DNA of 64,000 bases from Anthonomus grandis grandis (taxonomy: Eukaryota; Arthropoda; Insecta; Coleoptera; Curculionidae), in NCBI RefSeq assembly GCF_022605725.1, contig NC_065567.1:33025127-33089126 (forward strand), read 5' to 3'. This document shows, piece after piece, positions 1 to 11,900 of the stretch. The position numbers and the translations under genes are program-made. Below the pieces are notes generated by a model. That model was not told the origin of the DNA, made no database searches, and worked only from the letters and a program-made list of their open reading frames with translations. Position 1 is the first letter of the stretch. Every line of letters starts with the position of its first letter.

Positions 1-3000
1 AGATTCCCGATTTGCTAATAGAAATAAATTAGTTCAATTAATCTAAGCGTATTTTAACGGGAAATTAAAAAAATATGTAAATAAAAGTAATCGGAGATTT
101 GTTTCCACATTAGTATCCAGACAAGAGAATCATCAATCACACGCCTGGAAGATATGAAAAATGACATCAAGTATCTAGAATAAAATAAAAAAGTTAAAAG
201 CCCGACATGATAAGTCAGAACAAATTTATGAAATAAAATGAAAAATTCAATGTCTGGACGACAAGGAAATGTACGTCAAATGCCTGAAATAAAATTAATG
301 TATGAGAATACTTTGTTCGGTTTACTGAATAAATAATAAGCAACGTTGCCAAAGAGCATATCTCATACTTTCTTATCCTCATAAAAATAATATCAAACCA
401 TTTCTATGGTTTATTTTATGAATGGAACGTGTTAATGTCTTTATAATCAGCATCATCGCTCTTGCATATTTCTACCAGAAGGTCAATGATTTCATATTAC
501 TTCAAGGCAAATACCTAATTACAAAATAATTGTACAACAATCAGCATACTTTTCTTTTAATCCTTGCCGCCTAAATCATCTAGATACCTAACTGTTGAAA
601 AAGGCAATGCAAGAACCACTTGTCTCACGCTATACTGTTATTATTTTTTGACCCTGAACTTGCCTTCAATAATTATTATAGGCAAGGTGTTCCACTGCTG
701 AACATAATGTATTTTCATAAAGAAATTTATCTTTTTTTTTTTTTGTAATTGTCCTTCGCTTAATTACTTCACTGGTTATGTACATAAAAATATGTAAATA
801 CTTACATAATGCATCTTAAATAAGTACATGTCGGCCTTTAATTTGTTTGTTGGCGCGTCTACATAGCTGTCAACAATGATGTTTTATTTTGCATAATTAA
901 TAAACTTGTTAAAGGATTTTTATTTCGGTTTAACGGTTCGATTGGTCGTAAACAATATTTTGGTTGTCTCAAGAGTACTAAAGAGAACCTTATAAAAAAC
1001 AGAATTATGCGGTGTTGCAACATTAATTATTACTAAAGAGGAACGTTCAGTCTTCCGTTCGCTCTACATCGCTTATAAACGAGTTATATAAATTTAACAT
1101 AGTAAACAGATGCGCGGTAGTCGTAATCAGTGTAAAACGCAGCTGGGTTTACGTCAACGTATCACTCAGTCCTCCGTTCACCCCATGCCGGAGCAAGTCA
1201 ATCTGCAATGACCGTTGAGACAAAATGGGGTTCTGCGCATTTAAGGCAATCTTAAGTGCAGATGTCTTCCGCAGTTGGTTTGTTGGGAGTTACAAACTTT
1301 AATTATTTTTATTGTGTAACAAAATTTATCAAATGCTGGAATACTACAAGGACAATATTCAAGGAACCTGCAATAATTTGTAGAACCTTAAATACCTCGA
1401 AAAAATGTTAAACTACTTCAAAATCCCGAAGCAAATAAAAAATTACGTCAAATACCTGGAATAAAATAAAAAATTATTTTAAATGTCCGAAAGACAAGAA
1501 AATGTTTTTCAAAATGGCGCCATAGTAAATAGATGCGCGGTAGTCGTAATCGATGTAAAACGCAGAAGAATGACAACACATCGCCTATAAACAGGAACCA
1601 CAGCAGGTGAAGCTACAACGACTACTGGGACAAAATTGAGTTCTATGCATTTAAAGCGATTTTCAGCATGCAGATTTATTCGGTATTACAAACTTGTCTG
1701 AGAAACGTGGAAGATTATGTCAAATGCTGGATTAATATAAGAGAGGTTTTCCAGAAACCTGAAATACTTTAAAACCTAGAAATAATAAAAAATGCTAAAT
1801 TGAAGCTTCAGCAAATAGAAAGTTAGGTCAAAAAATTAGGAAAAAAGGCCCGAAAGGTAAGAAAAGATTTTTTTAATACCTGACCTCGACCAATAAATTA
1901 GTCTGAAATATAATATAACTCACTACAAATCCCTGGGAGATATAAACCTTAAGACAGAATGATTTCAAAGACCAGGAAAAAAATTAAAAGCTTAAAGGAA
2001 AAGACAAATGATTTTAAAAGCTTGCAAGATAAATACAGAATATCGTGGCTACACTATTTTTAAGTAAAATCCTGAAATTGCATAAAGAACCCAAAATGAC
2101 AGCATAGTAAATAGATGTGCGATAGTCGTAATCAGTGCAAAGCCCAGAAAGATAACGTCAACGTGTCGTTCAGTCCTCCGTCCGCCCCACACCGCAACAG
2201 GTCAAGCTACAATGACTGTTGAGACAAAATGGAGTTCTGCGCATTTAAGGCAATCGTATACGTGCGTATGTCGTCGTAGTTGATTCTTTGGAATTACAAA
2301 CTTCATAATTATTTTGAGTGAAAAATTATGTCAAATAGTGGAATGATATAAAAGATTTATTCCAGAAACCTGGAAAGAAATGTTAAATTACTTTAAAAGC
2401 TTGAAGCAAATAAAAAATTACGTCAAACGCCTGAAATAAAATGAAAAACTATTTTAAATGTCCGAAAGAAAAGGATAGGTTTTTCCAATAGCTGACCTGA
2501 CAATTAAATCCAAAGGCCTAAAATATATGAAAAATTACTCCAAATCTCTAGAAGACATAAACCAAAAGAAATAATAGCTCCAAATGCCAGGGAAAAAAAT
2601 AAAATTCCTAAAAGATATGAGAAATTTTTAAAAGCTTATAAGAATCGGATATACAGAATAGAATATCGTAAGTACACTATTTTTAACTAAAATCCTTCGA
2701 AATTTCAGTCCTCCGTCCGCCCCAAAATGCAGCAGGTTAAGCTACAATGACCGTTAAAACAAAATGGAGTTCTGCGCATTTAAGGCAATTTTAAACGTGC
2801 AGATGTATTCGCAGTTAATTTTTTGATGTTATATTTAGTTCATAGTTATTTCTATTGTGTGAAAAATTTTGTCAAATACCAAAATACTACAAAATAGTTA
2901 TTCCAGAAACCTGAAATATTTTAAATATCTAGAAGTAATAAACGAGAAGAAAGAAACTTAAACATGCCTGAACGAGATGTTAAATGACTTCAAAAGTCTC

Positions 3001-3420
3001 TAGTCTTTTTATGCCCGATAGACAAGAACAGGTTTTTCCAATACCTAACCTACACTAATAAGTTAGTCCACGAGCCTGAAATATATGAAAAATTACTCTA
3101 AATCTCTGGGAAACATAAACCAAAAAAAAAATGGTCCCAAATACAAGGAACAAATTTAAAATGCCAAAAGGATTTGACAAATTATTTCAAAAACTCCTAC
3201 GATTCGGATATGCGTGGAATCCTCAGTACACTATTTTAATTTGCAACCATGGACTTGTACAAGGAGCTGCTTACAAAACCTGAAGCAAATATAGCGGCCT
3301 AGTAAGTAGATGCGCGGTACTTGAAAACAAGGTGAAGCGCGCATAAGTAACACCTATTGGACCGTTCAGTCCTCCGTCCGACACACATGATGAGAGTTCT
3401 GCGCAGTAAAGACAATTATA
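1..3420 (+). repeat. Diverged tandem array of an unrecognised repeat family
   Basis: Several modules recur at irregular spacings of roughly 420-600 bp. Module 1 (core AGATGCGCGGTAG) is at about 1098-1120, 1521-1543, 2103-2124 (degenerate) and 3301-3320. Module 2 (core CAGTCCTCCGTCCGCCCC) is at about 1044-1061 (degenerate), 1166-1185, 2171-2187, 2706-2723 and 3366-3380. Module 3 (ACAAAATGGAGTTCTGCGCA) is at about 1220, 1630, 2225 and 2760. AT-rich spacers between them contain shorter degenerate subrepeats of the type CTGGAATAAAATAAAAAATT; the same spacer type fills about 150-310, so the array probably begins at or before the window edge. No convincing ORF is seen. The family is not recognised; satellite, non-autonomous element or duplicated regulatory unit are all possible. 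Confidence 0.75.
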
Positions 3421-3493
3421 GCACAGCCGTTTCTTAAATTGTTACCAGAGTTATACTAGGAAGTTTTTAGTATATGCGCATAGTATATTTAGT

Positions 3494-3540
3494 ATTCCTA
3501 TTTCTAACGTGCAGACAGAATGCACGTTAGAAATAGGAAT
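3494..3540. repeat. Perfect 20-bp inverted repeat (hairpin)
   Basis: The arm ATTCCTATTTCTAACGTGCA at 3494-3513 is followed by a 7-base spacer and its exact reverse complement at 3521-3540. It lies just downstream of the last module of the repeat array. The strict symmetry does not extend outward. It could be a cruciform, a tiny foldback element or a replication-slippage product. Confidence 0.9.
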
Positions 3541-4615
3541 TACATCTGCGAAAGTTATTATATTAATGATAATTAGCAGAAAGAATCCAGAGTTCTTACA
3601 AACTTCATAAATGTGTATTTTGTTATACAATCATATTTCAATGTCCATAAACATCATAAGAAATCGTATATAAATAAGGTTAGATATGTATAAAATATCG
3701 GCTTTGATGTCCGAACATGTCCACCAAGAACCCATTCCATTTTAAACCACTCCATAATAGCAGAAAACAAATAAATTCACGTGCACTTGGGGCAACTTGT
3801 ACAATTTTATTTATTATGCTCTTTATTAAATTAACTTACTTATCTCGTTACGCAATTAAGCAACGTTTGACATTTATTAGGTCTCAAAGCCATATAAATT
3901 TGAAGAGAACTAATGGGAAAATCTCGCAGTATTTTTATTGCACATTAAGTGTGATTGTTAGTATACAGGATGTCTTAAGATATCCTAACATCAAAATATA
4001 TATTTTTATGCAATATTTTAAGTAATATTTGATCAATTAGAACCAAGTGATTTTTTTCTCACTGAAAATATGATGTTCTTGGTTTGCTTATTTTAGTTAG
4101 TGTCAAGTTTTCTTGAAGACTAAAAATGGATTATTTCTTGTTGAGGATGATGTATGGGAGCTTAATTACTAGCAATATCAAAATCAGGCACTTAAACGAA
4201 TCAGAGAACAATGTAAAATATAAAGCATGAGCATAATCACGGAATGAAAAATCGATGAATGACGCGATTAAAAGCTATTTCAGACCCTTTCGTGTCGGTA
4301 ATGCGAATGTTGCTTGAAACGCACTTATCCTAAATTGCATTTCCAGTTCGAAACGGACTAATTTCACTATTTTTAAACACAAGAGTTGCAGAGCGCTGGC
4401 ACCGGTTCGACTCGGCTTCACCTAGGGGTCACAGTCATTATCTTTGAACTTGACTGCTAAAGCCAAATGGGGCAATTGCTATTTTGAAACGAAACACTGT
4501 AGTAGTGGTCGTAGAATGTTCGCAATAAGTCTTTATTGTTGAATGGAATTGGTAATTGTTGCTTTTTATTTAGTTTCTTTCTTGCAACGATAATTGCTTT
4601 ACTGTGTATAGCAGA
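3541..4615. other. AT-rich stretch without a supported gene
   Basis: An open frame of 102 codons at 3717-4025 (+) has a low-complexity, hydrophobic composition and no recognisable domain, so it is not called as a gene. No transposon ends or RNA genes were recognised. Confidence 0.5.
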
Positions 4616-4619
4616 CGAG

Positions 4620-5441
4620 TAGTTTGTTGAAATATGCCATTAATATATTACGAACATAAGAATTTTAATGAAATGCTGTGCCACCTTAGGAAGTTTTTTG
4701 TGAAGGATGTTTACTTTAACATAATTGTTTTTCCGGAAACATTTTTCCTAAAAATTTCAGCGGATATTTCAGCGTATAAATCAATACACAATCTTCGAAA
4801 TTTTAATCAAAATGATGGTGTAGTAGGATATGTGGAGATGTTTATAAGAATCAACTCGAAACTTCTTATGTATTTTTTGAAATAAATCAAACTAGAGCCA
4901 TAGATCTCATGGAATTGTCCTCAATTATTTAACAGCGATCTAGAGGCTTATATACAAAATAAGAGCTGGCGAACAAATTTTATACATTTTATTGTAGGTG
5001 ATACTAATATAGACATAAAATCTTATACATATCCCATGGGGTGCGTCGCCGAGCGGAACATAGGAAAACCGAAAATTTGGTAATATTGCAATTACATTTA
5101 ATTGAATAATTCAAGATTCGCTTATTAAAATTTTTTGAAACTTTGCACGAGGGTGTGCCAGATTGGTCTCTTCAAAAAGTTATCTTACATTTTTTCTGTA
5201 AAATGTACAGGGAAGCCAATAATTGACCCCCTTAAAATTTACATGGGATTTCCTATGTTCCGCTCGGCGACGCACCACCCGGTATTTGTAATAAATTCAA
5301 AAAGTTGCCTTGACCACATTTTCACTAAGGAGAATACAGGGAATGAAGTTGATTCTTTTATATACAATATCTCGAAAGGATGGAATATTGCAATGTTCTC
5401 AACAATCCCGTATACTTTTTAAAAAAGCTTGCACCAGAATA
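4620..5441 (+). mobile_element. Non-LTR retrotransposon fragment, endonuclease region
   Basis: The + strand frame at 4634-4885 resembles the N-terminal part of an APE-type LINE endonuclease: a segment corresponding to 'DIIVISETW' and then FNQNDGVVGYV, the usual NDGVV-YV block. The trace continues with VGDTNIDI (about 4997-5020), matching the GDFN motif, and resumes after the MITE at 5040-5276 with INSKSCLDHIF (about 5295-5325), the serine-containing 'S-IDHIF' motif near the end of the domain. Stops and frame changes show it is dead. It is cut by a mariner-type element at 5442; a weak continuation may run in 6690-6870 (KLDDILLYEEQDKNSAFK). Clade not determined. Confidence 0.6.
5040..5276. mobile_element. 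MITE-like element with 28-bp perfect terminal inverted repeats
   Basis: The 28 bases at 5040-5067 (beginning GGTGCGTCGCCGAGCGGAAC) are the exact reverse complement of 5249-5276. The interior is AT-rich and non-coding, total about 237 bp. It interrupts a LINE endonuclease trace, which is open on both sides, so it is an insertion and not an ancestral part. No clear target duplication is visible, so the superfamily is unassigned. Confidence 0.85.
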
Positions 5442-6683
5442 CAGGGTGACTCAAAAAGGAGTACAGGAACACCAAACCTAATTTTCTTTAAATGACAGCC
5501 CAGAAATATTTTCTTTTTAATTTTTAAATTTTACTTTAAATTCTAGACTGATATGATGCTAAACAGGATTTATTAAAATAATATATAGGGTGCAAAAAAT
5601 TAAAAAACAACTTAAAAAAAATACATATCTACAGCAAATGTTCAAAGTGACCACCATTAACTACTTAAAAAAAATCCTAACCTATCATAAATATATTGTA
5701 TAGAGTCCCGAACTGTCCTTGGCGATATAAATTCCTTGCTATGCACACTTTTAATTCCTCAATATTTTGAGGCCGAACTAGCTTGTATGTATTTTCCTTA
5801 ATGTAGCCCCATATATAATATAGTTTAATAATAAGATAATATAGTTTAATAATATAGAAAATAGTGTAATAAATTAAGATGCGGAGATCTATCCGGCCAA
5901 TTCACAGTCCTCCCCTCACCCTATCCACTAGTTGGGAAAGATTTCAATAAGGTGCTGCCGTACCCTTTTTTCCAAAGTGCACCGTCCTGTAGACAACAGA
6001 AATAATTCTAAAGATAGAAAATCTAGATATAAATCTGCATTTAAATGTTCTTTAAAAAAATATGGTCCTAAGATCGTATTGTTAATCATCCCCATTCATA
6101 CATTAAACTTTTGCGGATACTGGGTATTTTTTTCAATAATCCAAAGTAAGTTTTCATGAGACCAGTGACTATATTTTGTCTCTTAACTTCCCTGCTTAAT
6201 AAAAATGTACATTGATCTGTAAATATTCTATTGAATAAACAATTTTAAATTTTGTAGCATAACTTCATCATATTTTCACAGAATCCTAGGCGATTTTTTT
6301 AGATCATTTTCAACATTTAGAACATTCATCAAGTTCTTGTACATACAGCTTTCGCTTCTCGTCTTTTACATTGGCATGTTCTCGATATGTTTTCTGAATT
6401 TTGCTTACAGTTGATTACGTTATGTCCATATCTGGATATTTTTGGTTAAATAGTCTGAAAACTTCTCGCTGATTCCTTTTAATATCAACATAACTAGTCA
6501 TTATTAGAATATCAGTTCGTTGCTGCTCCGCTAAACAAACCATTTTTTAATACGAGGTAATATGCATAGTATAGGTTAGGTATAGGACATTAGACATAAA
6601 ACGTGTTTAGAATTTTACGTAGAATCCAAATTTGAAAGAATATATAGAGTGTTCTATTTATACCTCCTTTTTAATCTACCCTG
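5442..6683 (-). mobile_element. Degenerate Tc1/mariner-superfamily transposon
   Basis: The ends are CAGGGTGACTCAAAAAGGAG on the left and, reverse-complemented, CAGGGTAGATTAAAAAGGAG on the right, each flanked by TA (5440-5441 and 6684-6685). The minus strand reads a transposase in pieces. About 6550-6360 gives an N-terminal helix-turn-helix region (AEQQRTDILIMTSYVDIKR, then STVSKIQKTYREHANVKD). About 6100-5880 gives the catalytic half (INNTILGPYFFKEHLNADLY, then VNWPDRSPHL). Stops and frameshifts are frequent, so it is an old dead copy. The type is close to the mariner-like transposases with a WPxRSPDL signature rather than to Mos1. Confidence 0.8.
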
Positions 6684-6927
6684 TATACTAATTTTTTACA
6701 GAAAAAAATGCGCATGAAAAAATGAAAATCCACGGGTTCGAGTGTTTTTGAGAAATATAAAAGAAATAAAAAATTCAACAAAAATATATTAATCGAATCT
6801 TTAAAATTGCGAAACTAGATGATATATTATTATATGAAGAACAAGACAAAAACAGCGCATTTAAATAAATTGTATCTACAGGTTGATCGTTCGTTAAGTA
6901 AGGAAGAACTTCAATATCTCGTAATTT
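6684..6927 (+). other. AT-rich spacer, possible continuation of the 4620 LINE
   Basis: One + strand frame around 6800-6870 reads KLDDILLYEEQDKNSAFK, which resembles the linker following a LINE endonuclease domain. This would make the mariner at 5442-6683 an insertion into that LINE. The support is weak; nothing else is seen here. Confidence 0.3.
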
Positions 6928-7112
6928 TTTTTTTAAGTCGCTTGAACCTGGGTTTGATAAAGTTGTTTAAATTTTGAGTTTTGATTAGTAATTGTCCTTA
7001 TTTCGGATGATAAGGTAATAAAAAATACTCTCTCTTTTTTTGGTATTTCAGCGACTTTTTGTAATATTTCTCCAGTTTTGTACTGATTTGAATTTATTTC
7101 ATTGATGATAGT
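6928..7112 (-). mobile_element. 3' end of a non-LTR retrotransposon interrupted by BEL/Pao
   Basis: On the minus strand this segment continues the LINE found at 14932-15540, from which it is separated by the BEL/Pao insertion at 7113-14931. It ends in an A-run (T-run at about 6927-6936 on +), as expected for a LINE 3' tail. The open frame 7208-6933 starts inside the LTR; only its downstream part (ITLSSEIRTITNQNSKF) belongs to this element. Confidence 0.6.
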
Positions 7113-8061
7113 TGAATATAGATTAGGGTTTCTTAAAAACCTACCTATACCTGCTCGAGCAACGGCTACTGCATTGACGAGCCCTTCGATGACATAGGTC
7201 CAGTTCAATAAATTACACAGTTGTGATTTACGATTACATAAGGGTTTATTGTACCTTTTGGTTAGTAATAATTTACAGGTATAGACTAATGAACGATTTA
7301 CAATGTTGAAGTTAGTTATTTAACAGGGTTTACAATATTAGTTGACGTTACCAGCCTTCCAGAATCACAAGACCAATAGCAGGAACTTAGCAGGAACCAG
7401 GAACGGCATTAGCACTAACGTCACCTTGGTTTGTGCAGCTATTGACAACCACTGTTGCACTCACAACGTTGCACTCACTTTCAGTTCAGTTTTCCACCTT
7501 TACGCACACTTATTCACTATAGACCTTTTTACATAACTTAAACTACTTTATCGTAACAATTAGGTATACATATATGAACTTTAGACAAATACTTAAACGG
7601 AAGAGAGTGAGAGAGAGAGGAATTGCTTGCGCCAACTTGCTCTTGACTAACTTATTTTCTCGGTACTTTAAGCTTTGTGAATTACTTCACTGGTGAAAGA
7701 AACCTTGTGTTTCGGGGGCGCGAGAGTAGGTACTTCTTTTTGCGGCGACGGAGTGAATACTGATTTTTTCTCGTGGGACTCGGGGTGAAAAAAAAAAAAA
7801 AAAAAATGTGGGATGCACGTGTGTCATGGGGCCAACACTTAAGTGAACTTGAGGAGAAAAATGGATTTTTAAGTGCACTTAAGCTAAACTGGTAACAAAG
7901 GCGTTTCTCAAAAAGTAGGTAAAAACACATGTTGGGATTTGGGAGAAAGTTCAGGCAAAAATTATTTACTTGAGAAAAAAGGTATTATTCGTTTGACAAC
8001 CATAAACTTCGATTCCATAAAATCATAAAATAAAATAAATTGTTAAAATTAACTTTTAACA
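7113..8061 (-). repeat. 3' LTR of the BEL/Pao element
   Basis: 949 bp, beginning and ending with the TG/CA pair, and matching 13984-14931 except for a 19- versus 18-base A-run (about 7788-7806). Small open frames within it appear identically in both LTRs and are not taken as genes. Confidence 0.95.
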
Positions 8062-8075
8062 TACTCCCCCCTTTT
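8062..8075 (-). other. Polypurine tract of the BEL/Pao element
   Basis: On the minus strand the sequence AAAAGGGGGGAGTA directly precedes the 3' LTR. Such a purine run primes plus-strand DNA synthesis in LTR retroelements; the position is exactly as expected. Confidence 0.85.
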
Positions 8076-8144
8076 GAAGGCTTTGCCTTCAACAAACAAT
8101 ATACATTATAACTTATAGACAAAACTTATCAAGAAATACTATGG

Positions 8145-8975
8145 TTAAACTAAGTTACTATCAGATTTGGGCAACGGGCATAATTTGGTTATATTTCTAG
8201 TAAATATTCCATTTTTAGTCCTAATTTTTACCAAGCGTATTTTACCATCTTTATTAGGTAAAGTGTCTACTACTCTGGCCAACGGCCAATCAAGAGGTTT
8301 GGTGTTCTCATCTTTAAGAAGAACAAGGTCATTTGTTTCAATATTGGGGACTGGGGACATCCATTTAGGCCTATTCTGAAGATTGTTGAGATACTCTTTG
8401 GTCCATCTAGTCCAAAAGAATTGTTGAATCTGACTTAACCTTTGCCAACGATCTAAGCGGTTTTCAGGAATTGACGAGACATTGGGCTCAGGGTACGAAA
8501 CGAGAGGACTTCCAACTAAAAAATGTCCAGGGGTAAGACAAGTTAAGTCCAGTGGATCAGCTGATAGGGGAAGAAGTGGCCTGGAGTTTAAAATAGCCTC
8601 AATTTGTGCTAAAATAGTGGAAAAATCTTCAAAGGTTAAATTCTGGTTTCCAATTAATCTTCGTAAGTGATGTTTAGTACTTTTTATAGCTGCCTCCCAA
8701 AGACCACCCCAGTGAGGAGAGAAAGGAGGTATAAATTGCCACTGTATTTCATGGCATGAGAAAAATGCAGTCAATTGCTCTTGTGTCTGTTGTGACTTAA
8801 GCGTGTCATAAACTTCTTTAATTTGATTGCTGGCACCAGAGAAATTTGTACCATTGTCACTAAAAATTGTTGCCGGGCATCCACGTCTTGAAATAAAACG
8901 TTTAAAGCACGCTAAAAATGCTTGTGAAGAGAGACTTGATACTAGCTCCAAATGAACAGCTTTAGTGCCATGCAT
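8145..8975 (-). pseudogene. BEL/Pao integrase C-terminal half, out of frame with gag-pol
   Basis: 276 codons that continue the integrase after a frameshift around 8955-8975. Visible are the second catalytic Asp in FSDNGTNFSGA (about residue 40) and the catalytic Glu in HWGGLWEAAIKSTKHHL (about residue 94). A C-terminal DUF5641-type region follows: W..SPVPN, DLVLLKDEN, WPLARVVDTLPNKDGKIR. The first integrase Asp is in the upstream frame. The shift looks like a one-base loss; with nearly identical LTRs it is either a recent mutation or a sequence error. No start codon of its own is expected. Confidence 0.9.
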
Positions 8976-11900
8976 ACAAATAAAGCGATATACGCCTTTT
9001 CAATTTTGGCGCGTCGAAGAGATGACGATTTAATAATAAATGGTCCTCCAAAATCGACACCTGTTGTTAAAAACGGTCTAGAAGGGACAACTCTGGATTT
9101 AGGGAGATCTGCCATAATTTGTTCTCCGGTTTTAAGCTTAAATTTATAGCATTGTAAACAGTTTATAGAGATCTTTTTTATTTCTCTTAATCCATTTAGC
9201 GGCCAGTATTTAAGACGAATATTTGACAATATCGTTTGAGGACCAGCATGTCCTAACCTAATGTGTTCTTTTTTTAGCAAGAGTCCAACAACATGGTTTT
9301 TTGAGGGCAATAAAATTGGAAATTTTTGATCAAATGATATGGGTGCTTGGGATAATCTGCCTCCAACCCTTATGAGATTGGAGGTATCGATAAAGGGGTT
9401 TAACCTAAGGACTTGCTTGTTTGAAATTTTTCTTTCTTCTGACTTTAGTTCACTGATTTCCTTTGAAAACGTTTGGTGTTGAACTTGCTTTACTATAAAA
9501 ATTTCTGCAGCCTTTAATTCAGTTACAGCTAAAGCACCATAAAATTTTTTACCATTACCTTTACAATTATTTACAAATCTATGTATAAATGCAATAGTTC
9601 GTTGCAATCGCGAGAAGTTAGAAAACCGATTAAAAAGTGTTATCCAGAAATCTTCGGAGTTAACAAGCAAGACCGTTTTTGCTTTTCCTGCTTCTTCTTC
9701 AGTGGAGCAAGGTCCCTTTTCATACATTTTTAAATTTAAATTCGGGTCCAGTAAGAACTTTGGGCCGTTCCACCAAAGCGTAGAGGTGAGAATCTGGTCT
9801 GCGGTAAATCCGCGAGAAAGATGATCAGCTGGATTATCCGCAGTTGGAATATGACGCCATTTGCAGTCTTGGGATAAAACCTGAATTTGAGAAATGCGGT
9901 TTGCTACAAACACATTGAAACGAGAAGGGTGGGCATTTAACCAAGCAAGTACAATCTCAGAGTCAGTCCAAAGATTAATGTTGTCAACTGAAAATCTTTC
10001 TTTTAATATGGAACACACACGAGTGACTAAATTGGAAAGTAAAAATGCTCCACAGAGTTCCATGCGGGGAATTGTAATTTCTCTTATCGGGGCTACTCTA
10101 CTTTTGGCAGTAATAAGTTGACAAGAGACATTTTTGTTAGGATAAAGGGCTCTTATATACACACACGCACCATATGCCTTCCTGCTGGCATCTGAAAATC
10201 CATGGATTTGAAGTGAACTGGGATTATTATTAGCTAGGAAAAAACGTGGAATTTTTAAACACATTAGTTGGGGAAGATCTTTAATAAAGGTGGTCCATTG
10301 GGTTAAAATGGGTTCTTTCAGGGGTTCATCCCAATTGATTTTTTCCTTCCAAATGTTTTGCATAATTAATTTAGCATTTACAACAATGGGAGCTATGAAT
10401 CCTAAGGGGTCGTACATTTGCGCAATTTTAGATAAAACTATACGTTTAGTAATTATGCTTTCGGACCTAGTATCAGGTAAAGAGATAAAAAACTCATCTG
10501 AGTCGGGATTCCAGCCTACACCAAGGACTTTATTTGAAATTCCCTCGGTTTCTATGGTGAAACTTTCTTGGGACCCATTATCACAAGTTTTGGACAAAAA
10601 TAAATTGCTATTTGAACACCATTTATGTAAGTGAAAATTTCCAATCTTGCAAAGTTCCAACAGCTGCCTATGTAATTCTACCAAATTTTCATAGGTATCT
10701 TGCCCACAGAGAACATCGTCCACGTAACATTGAGATAAAATAGCTTGAGACGCAAGAGGATAATCGTCTTTATGAATAATGGCAAGTTCATTCAGGGTGC
10801 GTGTAGCCAAATAGGGGGCACAGTTCGTGCCATAAGTGACGGTGAGTAATTCAATGCATTGCATTGGCTGAGAGGGATGGTCGCGCCATAAAATATTTTG
10901 CAGGTAAGTTTGATTTGGGTTAACGCGCACCTGTCTATACATTTTTTCGATATCAGAAGTGAGAGCGAATTTAAAACTTCGAAACCTAAGTAAAATATCA
11001 AACAGTTCAGGTTGAACTGTATATCCTTTATGCATTACGTCATTGAGTGATAGCCCAGAAGACGTTTTCATAGATCCGTCAAACACTACACGAAGTTTAG
11101 TGCTTGTACTGTCCTCACGAATTACACAGTGGTGAGGCAGAAAGTATCGATTTTTGTGATTTTCAGTTCTAAGGGAAAGGGGAATAATTCGTGCATGATT
11201 GAGTGAGATATATTCACCGATAAATTTTTTGTATTCAAGAAAAAGGTCAGGAGATTTTTGAAAACGCTTTTCTAAGTGGTGAAACCTTTTCTTGGCTAAT
11301 GAATATGACTCTCCTAGCGGATGTGACTCTTGGGGCCTTTTAAGGGGTAAGTCGACTTGAAAATGACCATCTTTAAATACCGTGGTATTTTGAAAATTCT
11401 GTTCAACCATAGAATCTTCAGGGGATAGGGGTTTTTCGTGAGTGGGCGAGACATCTTCTAGTAACCAAAATTTCTCAATTAATGAGTCCAGTGAGCAATC
11501 TGAATTTAATGATTTCACTAAAAAGCAATTCTTAGAATTTGCCAAAGGGGTTTTGTGAACGAGAGCTTGGGAGGGGATTAATCCTGAAAGAATGTGGCCA
11601 AAGTAGGTACCTACCAACGTTAAAGAGTCTTTGTTAACCTTGGTGTATTCGCCTGAAAGAATGTGGTAGTATACATCTGCTCCCAACAATAAATCTATTG
11701 TAGAAGGCGTATCAAAGTAGGGGTCTGCAAGCGGTGTATTATTGGGAAGGTTCAACATAAATTTGTTGACTTTAAAGTGAGGGGATTTTTCTGTGATTTT
11801 GTCTAATACACAGCAGTTAACATTCAGGAAGTAATCGTGATTGTGACAGGAATGAATTCTCAGGGAAATTGCGTGATTAGAGTGCTTAATTTTGCCGCCA

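Noticed and set aside
3717..4025. 102-codon open frame
   Set aside because: Low-complexity hydrophobic and basic composition, no domain, in AT-rich DNA where such frames arise by chance.
4402..4420. B-box-like GGTTCGACTC suggesting a tRNA gene
   Set aside because: No matching A box at the right distance and no clover-leaf pairing upstream.
7342..7536. 64-codon frame repeated exactly at 14213-14407
   Set aside because: It lies in the LTRs, antisense to the element; the duplication comes from the LTRs, not from a gene family.
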